NCBI RefSeq assembly: GCF_019249795.2
Contig: NZ_CP156891.1
Location: forward strand, 1,692,001 to 1,756,000
Length of the DNA stretch: 64,000 nucleotides
Direction: 5' to 3'
DNA from: Segatella copri
GTDB lineage: Bacteria > Bacteroidota > Bacteroidia > Bacteroidales > Bacteroidaceae
Position numbers and translations under genes: made by a program. Under the pieces are notes generated by a model, which did no database searches, was not told where the DNA came from, and saw nothing but the letters and a program-made list of their open reading frames with translations. Numbering within the stretch: position 1 is the stretch's first letter; every line of letters starts with the position of its first letter. Below are positions 54,813 to 64,000 of this stretch, in pieces.

Positions 54813-56324
54813 TTATTTCCAACGTGGATCACCGATTGTACTTGAAATCGCACCGGTAGCCTTGAAATTAAGCCCGAAGTTAGGCTGGGTGAAATCGAGT
54901 TCCTTCTTGGTCTCTGCCTCAGCAAATCCAGCATCCTCTTCAGTAGCCAGCTTACCCTTATCGGTTCCATCTACTGAACTGCCGACACCCCAGACAGTAT
55001 TCAGATTCTGGTGATATTCCAATTTACAGTTGCCCTGAATGAACTTCTGCAAACGGAAGCAGTCGTAGAAGATATTGTTATCATAAGTAATCACATATTC
55101 CTTACGATTAGGAGTATTGTTACCGAACTCCTTCTTGTCATATACACGGATAAAGGTATTATCCATCATGGTACAAGAACCACCTGCTGTAGGGAAGGCA
55201 TGGTCCAAATCCTTGTTGTTGAAACGGAACATACGATTCTTACTATTGCTTTCAATATTGTAGATAGTAGAGTTCTTGATGGTAATGCTCTTGATACCAC
55301 CATACCAGAACTGACCGCCACTAGGAGCCTTGAAGCCATTAGAAAAGCCGCAGATGATAGCACCATTAGAGTTCTTCTTTCCGTCATTACGCATCTGAAC
55401 CACGCTGTTCATCACACGTACATCAGCAATACCCCAAGAGCACTGGCCTACAGAGAAGAGTCCGTCGATGACATTCTTGAAGGCACAATCCTGAATGATA
55501 ATTGGGTCTTGCAGGATATATACATCGGCAGGCTTACCACCATTCTTGCCAGCACCAACGCCCTGAGACTCTGCAGAGCAAGATGCAGGTGGCTCTGGAG
55601 ACATCTCGATGATACCACCCTTATGAGTTGTGGCAGAGCAGTCGAAATTGATGAACTTCACCTTCAGCTGAGCTGAAGTATAGATGGCAGCACCTTCACC
55701 CATAGTAACCAAAGCATGGCTCAGTTTGTTACCACGAAGGGTCATCTTGTTGCCCTTGAAATCAATTGAGTTATTGCAGGTATAAGTACCACCTGCTTCC
55801 AACTCGAAAGCCTGCTCCTTATCTGATTCCTGCAAGTTGGCAGCAATAAAATCAGAGATGTCAGAACCTGTAGGAATGGTCGTCGCTGGAACCAAAGTAC
55901 TGTAAGACTTAACTGTTGGCTTATCAGCCTCAGTATTGTTCTTTGCCTTGTTTCCCAAGGTACGTACCTCAATCTTATAATTGGTATCTTCAGCTATCTT
56001 GAATTGGAAAGAAGTACCATCAATGGTATCACTCGCCACCTCCTCAGGATTGTCTGGATCATCCACATTATAAGCCTTACACTCGTAACCGCCAGCGCCA
56101 TAGACTACCTTCCATGATACTTGCAACTTATCTGAACCATCAGAAGCAGCAACTGTCTTTGTCGAGAGTTCAGGTGACTCAAGTTTCACTCCAGACACGC
56201 CGTCGTCAAACTTCTCTTTGTCATCAAAACCATCAACGGCACACGAACCCAAGAACATCGCTCCTACGGCAGCAAGTGCCAGAGAGAAGAGTCCTTTCCG
56301 CGCAATGAAATGATTTTTCTTCAT
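54813..56324 (-). CDS. Surface lipoprotein with Fn3-like and beta-helix (DUF4957/DUF5123-type) domains
   Basis: This 503-residue lipoprotein has lipobox FLGSC (C28). A fibronectin-like domain spans about 50-145 (LQVSWKVVYGAGGYECKAYNV). A right-handed beta-helix of about 165-430 has short rungs such as GNKMTLRGNKL, PIIIQDCAFKNVIDGLF and ITIKNSTIYNIESNS. The last 70 residues (QPNFGLNFKATGAISSTIGDPRW) match the ending common in DUF5123-type pectin-locus proteins. It may bind pectin or act as a lyase, and no catalytic residue is assigned. Unusually, it precedes susC instead of following susD, so it is the first gene of that operon. No clear TAnnTTTG box was found in the 106 nt upstream. Confidence 0.8.
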   Translation of the reverse strand: MKKNHFIARKGLFSLALAAVGAMFLGSCAVDGFDDKEKFDDGVSGVKLESPELSTKTVAASDGSDKLQVSWKVVYGAGGYECKAYNVDDPDNPEEVASDTIDGTSFQFKIAEDTNYKIEVRTLGNKAKNNTEADKPTVKSYSTLVPATTIPTGSDISDFIAANLQESDKEQAFELEAGGTYTCNNSIDFKGNKMTLRGNKLSHALVTMGEGAAIYTSAQLKVKFINFDCSATTHKGGIIEMSPEPPASCSAESQGVGAGKNGGKPADVYILQDPIIIQDCAFKNVIDGLFSVGQCSWGIADVRVMNSVVQMRNDGKKNSNGAIICGFSNGFKAPSGGQFWYGGIKSITIKNSTIYNIESNSKNRMFRFNNKDLDHAFPTAGGSCTMMDNTFIRVYDKKEFGNNTPNRKEYVITYDNNIFYDCFRLQKFIQGNCKLEYHQNLNTVWGVGSSVDGTDKGKLATEEDAGFAEAETKKELDFTQPNFGLNFKATGAISSTIGDPRWK

Positions 56325-56430
56325 AATTGTCTTTTTTAGGTTTAACTATATTTTTATTTATTTCTTTTCTAACACGATTTACACTTTCCTAATTATAAAA
56401 AAGTAGTTTGCCAGTTATTCCCCGAAACTG

Positions 56431-57324
56431 TTACCGCTCTTGAAATACCTGTTTTAAGTAAGCGATGTTTCTACCGAAATTATATTTCACGTCTCTTACC
56501 CTCTTTACATCACGGCTCCGCTCTACCACCAGCCAGCCGCTCCATTTCATCTTGTCAAGCGTCTTCCTGATTTTCGGAAGATTAATCTCCGGGTCTTCCT
56601 GAAGATTTACGCTATCTGTATTGGAAACATGTATCTGGACGATACGCTGGGCGCCCAACTTCCGGAGTTCCTTGCAGATATCACGATGATGATCGGCTGC
56701 ATCCTGGAAATTGTAGTAGACCTTAATCTGACTGCTGCCTACTTTCTTCAGCAGTTTCTTATCAAACTTAGCTCCCATTCCGGTTCTGATACCGATGGTG
56801 ATACCCTCCTGCTTTGCCATCTCACCGGCTGTGCGAAGGCGAGAAACCATCTGCTGGTATGCTGCACAGCCTTCCTGCTGCCAGTCTTTTCCGCTACCTC
56901 CGAGTGGAAGGAAAGCCACCTTGCTGCCAAAGAGTTTCATCGTCTGGAAACAATCTTTCAAAAGGTCTTGATAATTATCACGAGTCAGGAAACTCTGAGC
57001 GAAGAAGCCACTCATCGCCATAGAAGGAACAGCTACGCCATACTGACGGGCTGCAGCCTGAAACTTTTCTGCCTGTTGTGGTTCTCTAAGCTGATTATCA
57101 AATAACACGCGTTTACCCAATCCGCCCATGTCAACCTCAACGCCATCTGCTCCTAATTCATGAGCCAGTTTAAACTCGCCCAGCTTCTGACGTTTCAGCA
57201 TCATCCAGTCGCAAGCAGCTATCCTGTACCTAGGAGTTGCCGCCTGTGAGCATATTGGTAAAGTGTTCAACAACGTAAATAACAGAACCAATATAAACCT
57301 ACTATGATAAGACAGTTGTTTCAT
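56431..57324 (-). CDS. Secreted xylose-isomerase-like TIM-barrel protein
   Basis: This 297-residue protein belongs to the sugar phosphate isomerase/epimerase (AP endonuclease 2-like) superfamily. A signal peptide of about 29 residues (NTLPICSQAA) points to the periplasm, unlike the cytoplasmic metabolic members. Visible pieces are ELGADGVEVDMGG, GVAVPSMAMSGF, SKVAFLPLGGSG, QRIVQIHVSNTDS and GWLVVERSRDV. The usual metal-binding residues are partly present (EVD near 62 and H in QIHVSN near 229). Similar secreted members occur in polysaccharide loci of Bacteroidota with unproven function. It lies between the regulator gene and the lipoprotein-susC-susD operon, with separate gaps of 115 and 106 nt. 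Confidence 0.75.
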   Translation of the reverse strand: MKQLSYHSRFILVLLFTLLNTLPICSQAATPRYRIAACDWMMLKRQKLGEFKLAHELGADGVEVDMGGLGKRVLFDNQLREPQQAEKFQAAARQYGVAVPSMAMSGFFAQSFLTRDNYQDLLKDCFQTMKLFGSKVAFLPLGGSGKDWQQEGCAAYQQMVSRLRTAGEMAKQEGITIGIRTGMGAKFDKKLLKKVGSSQIKVYYNFQDAADHHRDICKELRKLGAQRIVQIHVSNTDSVNLQEDPEINLPKIRKTLDKMKWSGWLVVERSRDVKRVRDVKYNFGRNIAYLKQVFQER

Positions 57325-57439
57325 TAGCCTTTTAGGTAAAAATGATTAGTCAACATTTAATTTGTTTGTTTCAATTGCCTAAAAGACGCACATTGGTTCA
57401 CGCTGTAATCACCTTTTTTGAGATTTTTTATAAAAAACT

Positions 57440-60355
57440 TTATTTTTTTATTTCACTCTCCTGCTGCTGCGCTACATACTCTCTTGGCGACATGCCATAT
57501 TTCTTACGGAAGCACTTGCCGAAATAGCCTACATCGGTGAAGCCGCAACAGTAGGCTACATCTGTGATACTCTGACCGGAATGCTTCAGCAATTCTACGG
57601 CATGACTCAGTCTGAAATCCTTCACCATATCGCTTGGCGAACAGCCCATCACAGCCTTCGTCTTCTTGAAGAAGGCTGAACGGCTCATGCCCAATTCCTG
57701 TGCCAGCATATCTATCTCGAAATCGGCATTGGTCAGGTTGGCTTCCATAAACCGGCGCACCTTGTCAGCAAACTGCTTATCCTGCTGTTCGGCATTAAAC
57801 TTGCGCTTATACTCTGCCAGCTGGTTCTGGATGTAGATATTGTTCTTCAGCCGAATCTGATACTTCGCATAGCGGAAAGCATAGTAGCTGGCTACGGATA
57901 TCAGAATGATGTAGATGAGATAAGCCCACCACGTAGCCCACCAGGGTGGAAGAATGGTGATGGTCAACTCTCTCGTGCTGTGAGAATCAGGATTGGTGGC
58001 ATCCATTACCTCTACGATAAACTGATAGGTTCCCGACGGCACATTGGTATAGGAAGCCAGACGGTTCTTGCCGGCATAATGCCAGTCATGGTCGTAACCC
58101 TTCAGCTGGTAACGGTAGCTGATGCGCTCCGGATTGCAGAAATTCAGGGCAGCAAACTCCAGAGTGAACATCGACTGGGAATGACGCAGGGTGAGACGAT
58201 CGGTATAAACCATCGATTTCTCCAAGATGGCTGGCTGATTGTAACTGCGGATATCGCGGTTGTTCACCTCTCCACCTATTATATATATAGGATATTGCAG
58301 ACGGGTGGTATGGATACGTTCCGGCTGATAAGCAAGGATTCCTTCCTTGCACCCCAGCCATATCTCCCCATTCTGGATCAAAGCCGCAGAAGATTCCTCA
58401 AGCTGGACATCAGGGAAACCGTCGGAATTGTCGAAATGCTGGATGCGGTCTGATTGATAATCATAGCACGACAAGCCATCGGCATTTACCAGCCAAAGGC
58501 GTCCCATCTTATCCTCTAAAATCGAAATGATGACATCATTATGCAAACCTTCCTTTGCTCCCAAAGAAGTAAGGATAGGCAGATGCGTCACTTCATCAAA
58601 ACCATCCAGACGACTCAGACCTCCACCAAAGGTACACATCCAAACCTGCCTGTTGTTATCTTTGTAAAGTCCGTAGATGTCACTATTGGCACGGGTATTG
58701 ATATCGGTATTGCGATAAGTCTCGAAGCGCAAGTCGCCTACCGATTTGAAATCTGTCTTGAAAGACATCAGTCCGTCCATCGTTCCTACCCACATTCTCT
58801 GATGACTGTCCTCTACCAGGTTGCGGGCATCCATGTAGAGTCCGTAACCGGGATAGTTTTTCATACCATGATATTTATTATAGAAGCGCATCTTTCCGCC
58901 CTGTTCCTGCAGCAGATTGAGACCTCCATCCAGCGTAGCCACCCAGATGCGATGGTAGGAATCCTGACAGGTCATATAGACATTGTTGCCGCTGATGGAA
59001 TAAGGATCCCGGGCATCATGACGGTAATGATCGATGCGATACCCTATTGGTCTGGAGGCATCGGGAGTCAGTTTTACCAATCCGTCTCCCTTGGTAGAGA
59101 GCCAGAGATTCTGCCTGTCATCACACATGGCATGATAAATGCTGCCGATTTGATGATGGGCATAATCGAACACCTGCTTCACCCTGCCCTGCATATCCAA
59201 CAGATAAACATTCTTGCTGCGGGCACCCACCAGCACATCACCATTCTTCAACTGGCAGATGGCTTTCACTCCACTCTTATCACCATCCGGCAAAGGGATG
59301 ACACGGAACTGGTTGGGGGTGAAACTGACACGGTAAATGCCATTATCAGCAGAAGTGAGCCACAACAGTCCGTCCTTGTCCAGGTTCATGTTCAAGAAGT
59401 GGCTATCTGGCTTATGGTCTTGGAACTTAGGAAGGAAAGCCAGGTTAACGCCTTTCATCGTCTGCGGATCAATATAGATAATTTCGCCAGCACCGGAAAG
59501 ATAGAAGTAACCATGATGAGAGGTGGCGATGAACTTAGGTTCCACCACCTTACCTACGCCCGAAACCGGATAACGGCGTTCCCATCCGGTCTTCGGATTA
59601 CGGCACACCAGGGCGGTATGCGACTCATCCAACTGCCACACACATCCGTTCGGGGTATGATAAACAAAATGTTCCTTCGATTTACGGGCGAAATACTGCT
59701 GCCACATGCCGAGCGTCCACTTCCTGTTTTTCGCAGTAACAGGAACGGAATAAATCTGATAATCCTTTCCTACATAGTTGGCACGCGAAGCCTTCAGCTG
59801 TACCACATCCTGGCGCAACTGATAATTGAACGTATTGATATACTTTCGGGCATCTACCAGCGTCTGGATACGGATGTTTCCATCCTTTAATGTTTCTGCA
59901 AGAAGCAGGTTCTTATCTTTGGTGAGCAGGAGAATCTTGCCGGTACCATCTGCCTGAATCTTGATGACCTGCAGATTACGGGCATAAGGTTTCAGTTCTT
60001 CATAGACATCTTCGAAACGTTCGGTCTGCTTGAAGAAGACGCTGAGTTTCCAGTCGAGCGTCTTGATCCAGAGATTGCCCAGAGCATCTTCTGCCAACCA
60101 TTCTACCTTACGGGGTGGCTGGTCGGAAGAAGAGTTGTAAGCATCAGAATAATTGGCAAAACGGGAACCGTCGAAACGGGATAAGCCGAACCAGGTTCCA
60201 AACCACAGGAAACTGTCTTCCGACTTCAGAGAACAGTATACGATGTCGTGAGGTAACCCTTCCTTCGTAGAATAATGAGCTACCTGCATATTGTTCTGTG
60301 CCATACCCAACAAGGCATAAAGCGAACAGAAAAGTATGGTAAAATATCGTTTCAC
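57440..60355 (-). CDS. Membrane AraC-type regulator with periplasmic propeller sensor, pectin locus
   Basis: This protein is 971 residues from GTG 60355 (signal peptide reads as KRYFTILFCSLYALLGMAQ). The propeller repeats (about 25-680; WFGTWFGLSRFDG, WVGTMDGLMSF) are followed by a Y_Y_Y-like domain (YQLKGYDHDWHYAG), a transmembrane helix at about 805-828, and only about 45 linker residues before the AraC domain (about 875-965; ITDVAYCCGFTDVGYFGKCF). No histidine-kinase or receiver domain is present. The only longer frame would need a TTG at 60391, upstream of the exact -7 box, so GTG is preferred although it falls almost at the predicted transcription start. It probably controls the neighbouring pectin genes. 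Confidence 0.82.
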   Translation of the reverse strand: MKRYFTILFCSLYALLGMAQNNMQVAHYSTKEGLPHDIVYCSLKSEDSFLWFGTWFGLSRFDGSRFANYSDAYNSSSDQPPRKVEWLAEDALGNLWIKTLDWKLSVFFKQTERFEDVYEELKPYARNLQVIKIQADGTGKILLLTKDKNLLLAETLKDGNIRIQTLVDARKYINTFNYQLRQDVVQLKASRANYVGKDYQIYSVPVTAKNRKWTLGMWQQYFARKSKEHFVYHTPNGCVWQLDESHTALVCRNPKTGWERRYPVSGVGKVVEPKFIATSHHGYFYLSGAGEIIYIDPQTMKGVNLAFLPKFQDHKPDSHFLNMNLDKDGLLWLTSADNGIYRVSFTPNQFRVIPLPDGDKSGVKAICQLKNGDVLVGARSKNVYLLDMQGRVKQVFDYAHHQIGSIYHAMCDDRQNLWLSTKGDGLVKLTPDASRPIGYRIDHYRHDARDPYSISGNNVYMTCQDSYHRIWVATLDGGLNLLQEQGGKMRFYNKYHGMKNYPGYGLYMDARNLVEDSHQRMWVGTMDGLMSFKTDFKSVGDLRFETYRNTDINTRANSDIYGLYKDNNRQVWMCTFGGGLSRLDGFDEVTHLPILTSLGAKEGLHNDVIISILEDKMGRLWLVNADGLSCYDYQSDRIQHFDNSDGFPDVQLEESSAALIQNGEIWLGCKEGILAYQPERIHTTRLQYPIYIIGGEVNNRDIRSYNQPAILEKSMVYTDRLTLRHSQSMFTLEFAALNFCNPERISYRYQLKGYDHDWHYAGKNRLASYTNVPSGTYQFIVEVMDATNPDSHSTRELTITILPPWWATWWAYLIYIILISVASYYAFRYAKYQIRLKNNIYIQNQLAEYKRKFNAEQQDKQFADKVRRFMEANLTNADFEIDMLAQELGMSRSAFFKKTKAVMGCSPSDMVKDFRLSHAVELLKHSGQSITDVAYCCGFTDVGYFGKCFRKKYGMSPREYVAQQQESEIKK

Positions 60356-60360
60356 GTATG

Positions 60361-60368
60361 CAAAAGTA
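60361..60368 (-). promoter_or_regulatory. -7 box of the pectin regulator gene
   Basis: TACTTTTG (minus strand), exact TAnnTTTG, only 5 nt before the preferred GTG, implying a leaderless or nearly leaderless message. Confidence 0.5.
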
Positions 60369-60369
60369 C

Positions 60370-60420
60370 AAAAAAGTCTTGAAATCTCCAATAAACTTTC
60401 TGTTTTTTGAAGATTTCAAG
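60370..60420 (-). terminator. Terminator of the GH2 gene
   Basis: CTTGAAATCT (60378-60387) pairs with AGATTTCAAG (60411-60420). On the minus strand it is followed by ACTTTTTTG. It sits between GH2 and the regulator promoter. Confidence 0.65.
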
Positions 60421-60476
60421 ACGATAACGATTACGTAAACGGAATCTTCTGCAAAGAACTCTCCGGTTACGCATTA

Positions 60477-63056
60477 TTAATTATTAATACCGAAATCAGC
60501 CTGCTGGTCTTCTACCTCTTTCAGCATCTTTGCCTTCTGCTCGGGTGTAAACTCATGAGAAGAAGAAGAAGTGGCAGAAGAAGCATTCTGAACAGATGAT
60601 GAAGTGGCAGACTTGGCAGTCTTTGTACCCATCATCATGGTTCCCTGATAAGCTACGCTCTCTATCTCCAGGTCGGCAGGAGTAGGAGCATGAGTACCCG
60701 GGAACTGAACCTCGGCATGAATCTTAATCTTGCCCGGCTTCATCGTGCTGCGCACCAGGATAGGAGCACTACCCCATTCTACAGCTCTCGGATTGGCATT
60801 GATGCTGGCATCACCAATGATTTCGCCCTCACCCTCCAGGGTAAAGCGGATATTCTCTTTAGTCAGACGGCGAACATGACCGTTATCATCGGTCACTTCG
60901 GCTACCACAACCACAAAGTCGCTGCCATCAGCCACCAGCGGTTTGCCCATCTCATCAACATAAAGACGGAGTTTGGTGCTGCGGCGGGAAGGCATGCGCT
61001 GGTCGGTACAAACCACCTTGCCATCCTTGTATCCCTCTGCTACCATCACTACCATCTGAGGAGATTTCTTCTTATAACTGTATTCGCGAGCCTCCCAAAA
61101 ATCCCAGGCATTCTTGAATACCACAGGGGCATTAAAGGCGGCTGCCGTAGGATGAAGAACTGGCAAAGTATAGGTATGAGCACCTTGATAGGTGGTAAGA
61201 CGAACGCTGTCACAATTAGAGAATACCGTCACATCGGCATCGCTGAACTGGGTCATCTCGTGAGCGATATGCACAAATGGCTGGTCGCTGCGCTGTGACT
61301 CAAACATATAATAAGCAGTCTTCTTCTGTCGGAATGCATCATAGATACCGCCCCAGTAAGGATCTGGATGATAGCCGCGCTGATGATCGAAAGGATGCCA
61401 TTGGCAACCACCGATAAACTGTCCCGGTGTGTGCATCTCCTCTGTTGTCTTCGCCAGAGAATAAGCCTGGGTCAGCATCGGTTTCTCACCCCAGCTGCGG
61501 CTGGCACGGTTCAGGTTGTTATGCGCATACCAGTCATCCACATACTCACCAAACTCTCGGGTAAAGACACACTGGCTGATGCCGCTCATATCCATATCCG
61601 GCCATCCGTAAACCACATCATAATTTTCCTTGACACCTGCCGAATTCCAGTCGGCAACAGCCACAGGACGGTATGGATAAGGATACTCATCCTTGGTCAA
61701 CTGCAGCGACTTCAGGGCGAAATCCTTAGGATAGCGGGTCTCATTCAGGATAGGCTCCCACATCAGAACCGAAGGATGGTTGCGGTCACGACGGATGATT
61801 TCACGGGTATTCTGGAACACACGCTCGGCAAATTGAGGGTCCTTGTTCCAATACTGCCAGCCCGGTGTAGCCACGATGATGAAGATTCCGAGTTCATCGC
61901 AGGCATCCATGAACGACGGGTCCTGAGGATAGTGGGCAGTACGGATGATGTTGAAACCGGCATTCTTCAGACGGAGCACATCTCTCCATTGCTGACTGTT
62001 GGGAAGTGCATTGCCCACATAAGCAAAATCCTGATGACGGTTGGCACCGATAAACTGACGGTATTTCTTGCCATTGAGCCAGAAACCTTCCTTGCCACGG
62101 AACTCGAAGCTGCGGATACCTAACTTGGTCTTTCCGCCGTCCAATACCTGCTTACCATCCTTGATGCGGGTAACCACACTATATAAATAAGGTGTCTCCG
62201 GCGACCAGAGATGCGGATTCCTGACAGAGAACATCTGTCTGACGGTCTGATGTGCATCGCCAGCTGCCAGGAGCACATTCTGCGAAATGGTCTTGAGCAC
62301 CTTGCCCGAAGCATCCAGCAGACTCTGCTCCACCTTCACCTTGCGTGCCTTTCCGCCCACATTCTGCAAGTCGACATCAACAAACACCTTCGCCTGCTTC
62401 TCTGAAATATTCGAGAAATGAACGAAGATGCCGGCATCACGGCGGTCGGCTTCAATCACGTTGGTGATAGAAATCTCCTTCTTATTGATAAGCCATACAT
62501 CGCGATAGATACCACCATGATAAGCAAAGTCGAGTGTATACTGCGGTTTGCCAGGAGGATAACTCTTGTCATTAGAGTTGTCAGCCATCACAGCCACCAC
62601 ACACTTATCGCCCTTCTTCAGTCCCTGCTCTTTCAGGTTGACGATAACAGGCAGGTAACCGCCGAAGTGCTCCTTAGCCAGTTTGCCGTTCACATAAATC
62701 TTCTGCTTGCCCATTATTGCCTCGAAATAGATTTCAGAGCGATTGCCCGGCACGATAAAGGTTTTGCGATACCAGGCTATACCCTGATAGTTGCGGCAAC
62801 CCGAAGCCTCAGCAGGTTCCAGTTTCACACTATGAGGGGTAGAAACTACCCCCCAGCTTGTATCATCATAGTCGGCACGTTCTGCGCCCAGCACATCACC
62901 CAGATGGAACCGCCAGTTGGGATTGAAATTCCACACCTCGCGTCCCTGGTTGTTGACAGGAAACAAACCCGCCACCGATGTATCATCGTAAGCCGATGCC
63001 TTTGCCGAGCCTGCGCCCAGCAAAAGCATCATAGCCATCAATATGTAATATCTCAT
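60477..63056 (-). CDS. GH2 glycoside hydrolase (beta-galactosidase-like)
   Basis: This 859-residue protein has a signal peptide (1-20, SAKASA). The sugar-binding jelly roll covers about 40-190 and the Ig-like domain about 195-320. The barrel from about 325 has the GH2 acid/base in MWEPILNE (E439) and a candidate nucleophile in FTREFGEY (E501 or E504). GANRHQDFAYVGNAL is the usual NRHQ-type segment of the family. C-terminal beta domains follow, with a Ser-rich stretch near residue 825 (SATSSSVQNASSATSSSS) before a helical tail. Substrate may be a beta-galactoside or another pectin side chain, and family alone does not decide. It lies 38 nt after the acetylesterase gene, so in operon with it. 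Confidence 0.87.
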   Translation of the reverse strand: MRYYILMAMMLLLGAGSAKASAYDDTSVAGLFPVNNQGREVWNFNPNWRFHLGDVLGAERADYDDTSWGVVSTPHSVKLEPAEASGCRNYQGIAWYRKTFIVPGNRSEIYFEAIMGKQKIYVNGKLAKEHFGGYLPVIVNLKEQGLKKGDKCVVAVMADNSNDKSYPPGKPQYTLDFAYHGGIYRDVWLINKKEISITNVIEADRRDAGIFVHFSNISEKQAKVFVDVDLQNVGGKARKVKVEQSLLDASGKVLKTISQNVLLAAGDAHQTVRQMFSVRNPHLWSPETPYLYSVVTRIKDGKQVLDGGKTKLGIRSFEFRGKEGFWLNGKKYRQFIGANRHQDFAYVGNALPNSQQWRDVLRLKNAGFNIIRTAHYPQDPSFMDACDELGIFIIVATPGWQYWNKDPQFAERVFQNTREIIRRDRNHPSVLMWEPILNETRYPKDFALKSLQLTKDEYPYPYRPVAVADWNSAGVKENYDVVYGWPDMDMSGISQCVFTREFGEYVDDWYAHNNLNRASRSWGEKPMLTQAYSLAKTTEEMHTPGQFIGGCQWHPFDHQRGYHPDPYWGGIYDAFRQKKTAYYMFESQRSDQPFVHIAHEMTQFSDADVTVFSNCDSVRLTTYQGAHTYTLPVLHPTAAAFNAPVVFKNAWDFWEAREYSYKKKSPQMVVMVAEGYKDGKVVCTDQRMPSRRSTKLRLYVDEMGKPLVADGSDFVVVVAEVTDDNGHVRRLTKENIRFTLEGEGEIIGDASINANPRAVEWGSAPILVRSTMKPGKIKIHAEVQFPGTHAPTPADLEIESVAYQGTMMMGTKTAKSATSSSVQNASSATSSSSHEFTPEQKAKMLKEVEDQQADFGINN

Positions 63057-63094
63057 CTATAAACTATTAACTATAAACTATTAACTATAAACTA

Positions 63095-64000
63095 TTACTT
63101 CACTTCCCAATCGTCGGTACGGAAAGAGCTGACAGGCAGACCATCGTGGAAAAGGTCGCCCACAACCCAGTTTTTGAACGCATAGCGCACAGCCACAGGT
63201 TTCTTCACGTCCTCACTCTTTACATAAACCTTGTTGCGTGAAATCCAAGCCTGTGCCTTGTGGAATACCTGATCTTCGCCGGCAATCTCGAAGTTGTCGC
63301 TCTTAGGACCATTGTTGAAGTAAACCCACTCCTTGCTGCGGTCGAAGCTGACTACAGCGGTATCGCCCTTGAACTCAACACTCTTGTAGACAGCGAAATC
63401 AGGCAATCCCTTCTGACCATAAGTATTGGCAAGAGAAAGCAGAGCCAGACGCTCGCCCACCTCCTTCTTCTTACGTGGATGGATGCCATACTCCAGACCG
63501 GCATCAAGCAATACAGCCATACGGCAGTTGCTGATGCGCTTCTCTGCCTCCATCTGCTTTTCACGAAGCAGGGCACTGTTGTTTTTCCATTTTATCAGAC
63601 TATAATCGTAGGGTGCAATCTGACAATAATAGAACGGAAAAATCCCCTGCTTCCATTCCTTGCGCCAACTGTTTACCAGGGTCTGCATCTGGTCGGCATA
63701 AGTAGCATAGCGATTGCAGTTATCCTCACCCTGATACCAGATAACACCCTTCATGGTGTAACCGATGAGCGGATGGAGCATACCATTATAGAGAGCCGAA
63801 GGACAGCGCTGCTGATATTTCTTCACATCAGCCTCATTCCAAGGTGTATGAAGTTTAGGGAATGCCTTGAGCCAATCGCTCTTGATGAGATTGCCGTTGA
63901 TCCATGCCTCACAGGCACTACCGCCCCAGGAAGTAACAATCAGACCTACTGGTACACCCAGCGATTGGCGCAACGTCTTACCATAATAATAAGCAGCAGC
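63095..64000 (-). CDS. Sialate O-acetylesterase (SASA)-like carbohydrate esterase, 5' end outside the window
   Basis: The frame is open to the right edge (first codons AAAYYYGKTLRQSLGVP), so about 301 C-terminal residues are seen and the start is missing. The family serine motif is in TSWGGSACEAWI and the second conserved block in GVIWYQGEDNCNRY. Proteins of this family are about 450-650 residues, thus roughly the N-terminal third is missing. Members remove acetyl groups from sugars. In a pectin locus the likely role is deacetylation of rhamnogalacturonan or homogalacturonan fragments (inference). It is followed 38 nt later by the GH2 gene. The catalytic Asp/His pair was not assigned. Confidence 0.85.
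   Translation of the reverse strand, partial: AAAYYYGKTLRQSLGVPVGLIVTSWGGSACEAWINGNLIKSDWLKAFPKLHTPWNEADVKKYQQRCPSALYNGMLHPLIGYTMKGVIWYQGEDNCNRYATYADQMQTLVNSWRKEWKQGIFPFYYCQIAPYDYSLIKWKNNSALLREKQMEAEKRISNCRMAVLLDAGLEYGIHPRKKKEVGERLALLSLANTYGQKGLPDFAVYKSVEFKGDTAVVSFDRSKEWVYFNNGPKSDNFEIAGEDQVFHKAQAWISRNKVYVKSEDVKKPVAVRYAFKNWVVGDLFHDGLPVSSFRTDDWEVK

Overview
The window looks like a chromosomal segment of a gut Bacteroidota of the Prevotella/Segatella (P. copri-like) type. The support is three SusC/SusD pairs, surface lipoproteins, periplasmic-sensor AraC regulators, T9SS-like C-terminal tails, and recurrent promoters with the Bacteroidota -7 box TAnnTTTG. Species is inferred from style only.

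Layout. (1) 337-13533, minus strand: an arabinan utilisation locus with an AraC-type membrane regulator, SusC, SusD, a surface lipoprotein and two GH43 arabinanases. (2) 13655-36361: a starch locus split around a LacI-type regulator. On the minus strand lie lacI, an MFS sugar transporter, malQ (GH77), susB (GH97), pulA (GH13) and susA-like (GH13). On the plus strand lie susC, susD, susE, susF and, after about 1.4 kb of gene debris, a secreted GH13 amylase. (3) 36563-39564: housekeeping genes nadK, a DJ-1-family gene, ispD and an ECF sigma factor. (4) 39682-64000: a pectin-type locus with a beta-helix/DUF6298-like protein, a DUF3826-like protein, two PL1 pectate lyases (one frameshifted), a lipoprotein-SusC-SusD operon, an isomerase-like secreted protein, a second AraC-type membrane regulator, a GH2 enzyme and an acetylesterase cut by the window edge.

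Regulation can be read directly in the starch locus. The 16-bp palindrome GTGCAAACGTTTGCAC occurs at four places (one copy has a single mismatch). In each case it lies 53 or 54 nt upstream of a TAnnTTTG box. The copy between lacI and susC is 53 nt from the boxes on both sides. This links five promoters (susB, malQ, lacI-MFS, susC, amylase) into one regulon with activator-like geometry. The arabinan susC promoter instead carries 9-bp direct repeats 21 bp apart, as expected for an AraC-type dimer.

The least explained signal is a set of three non-coding arrays (87-196, 33596-33925, 48954-49107). They share a strict 22-nt period (5, 15 and 7 units) but have different sequences. All lie in gene-poor stretches, two of them beside decayed gene fragments. 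The largest keeps its register for 330 nt while its sequence drifts.

All calls come from reading sequence and motifs; no database search was run.
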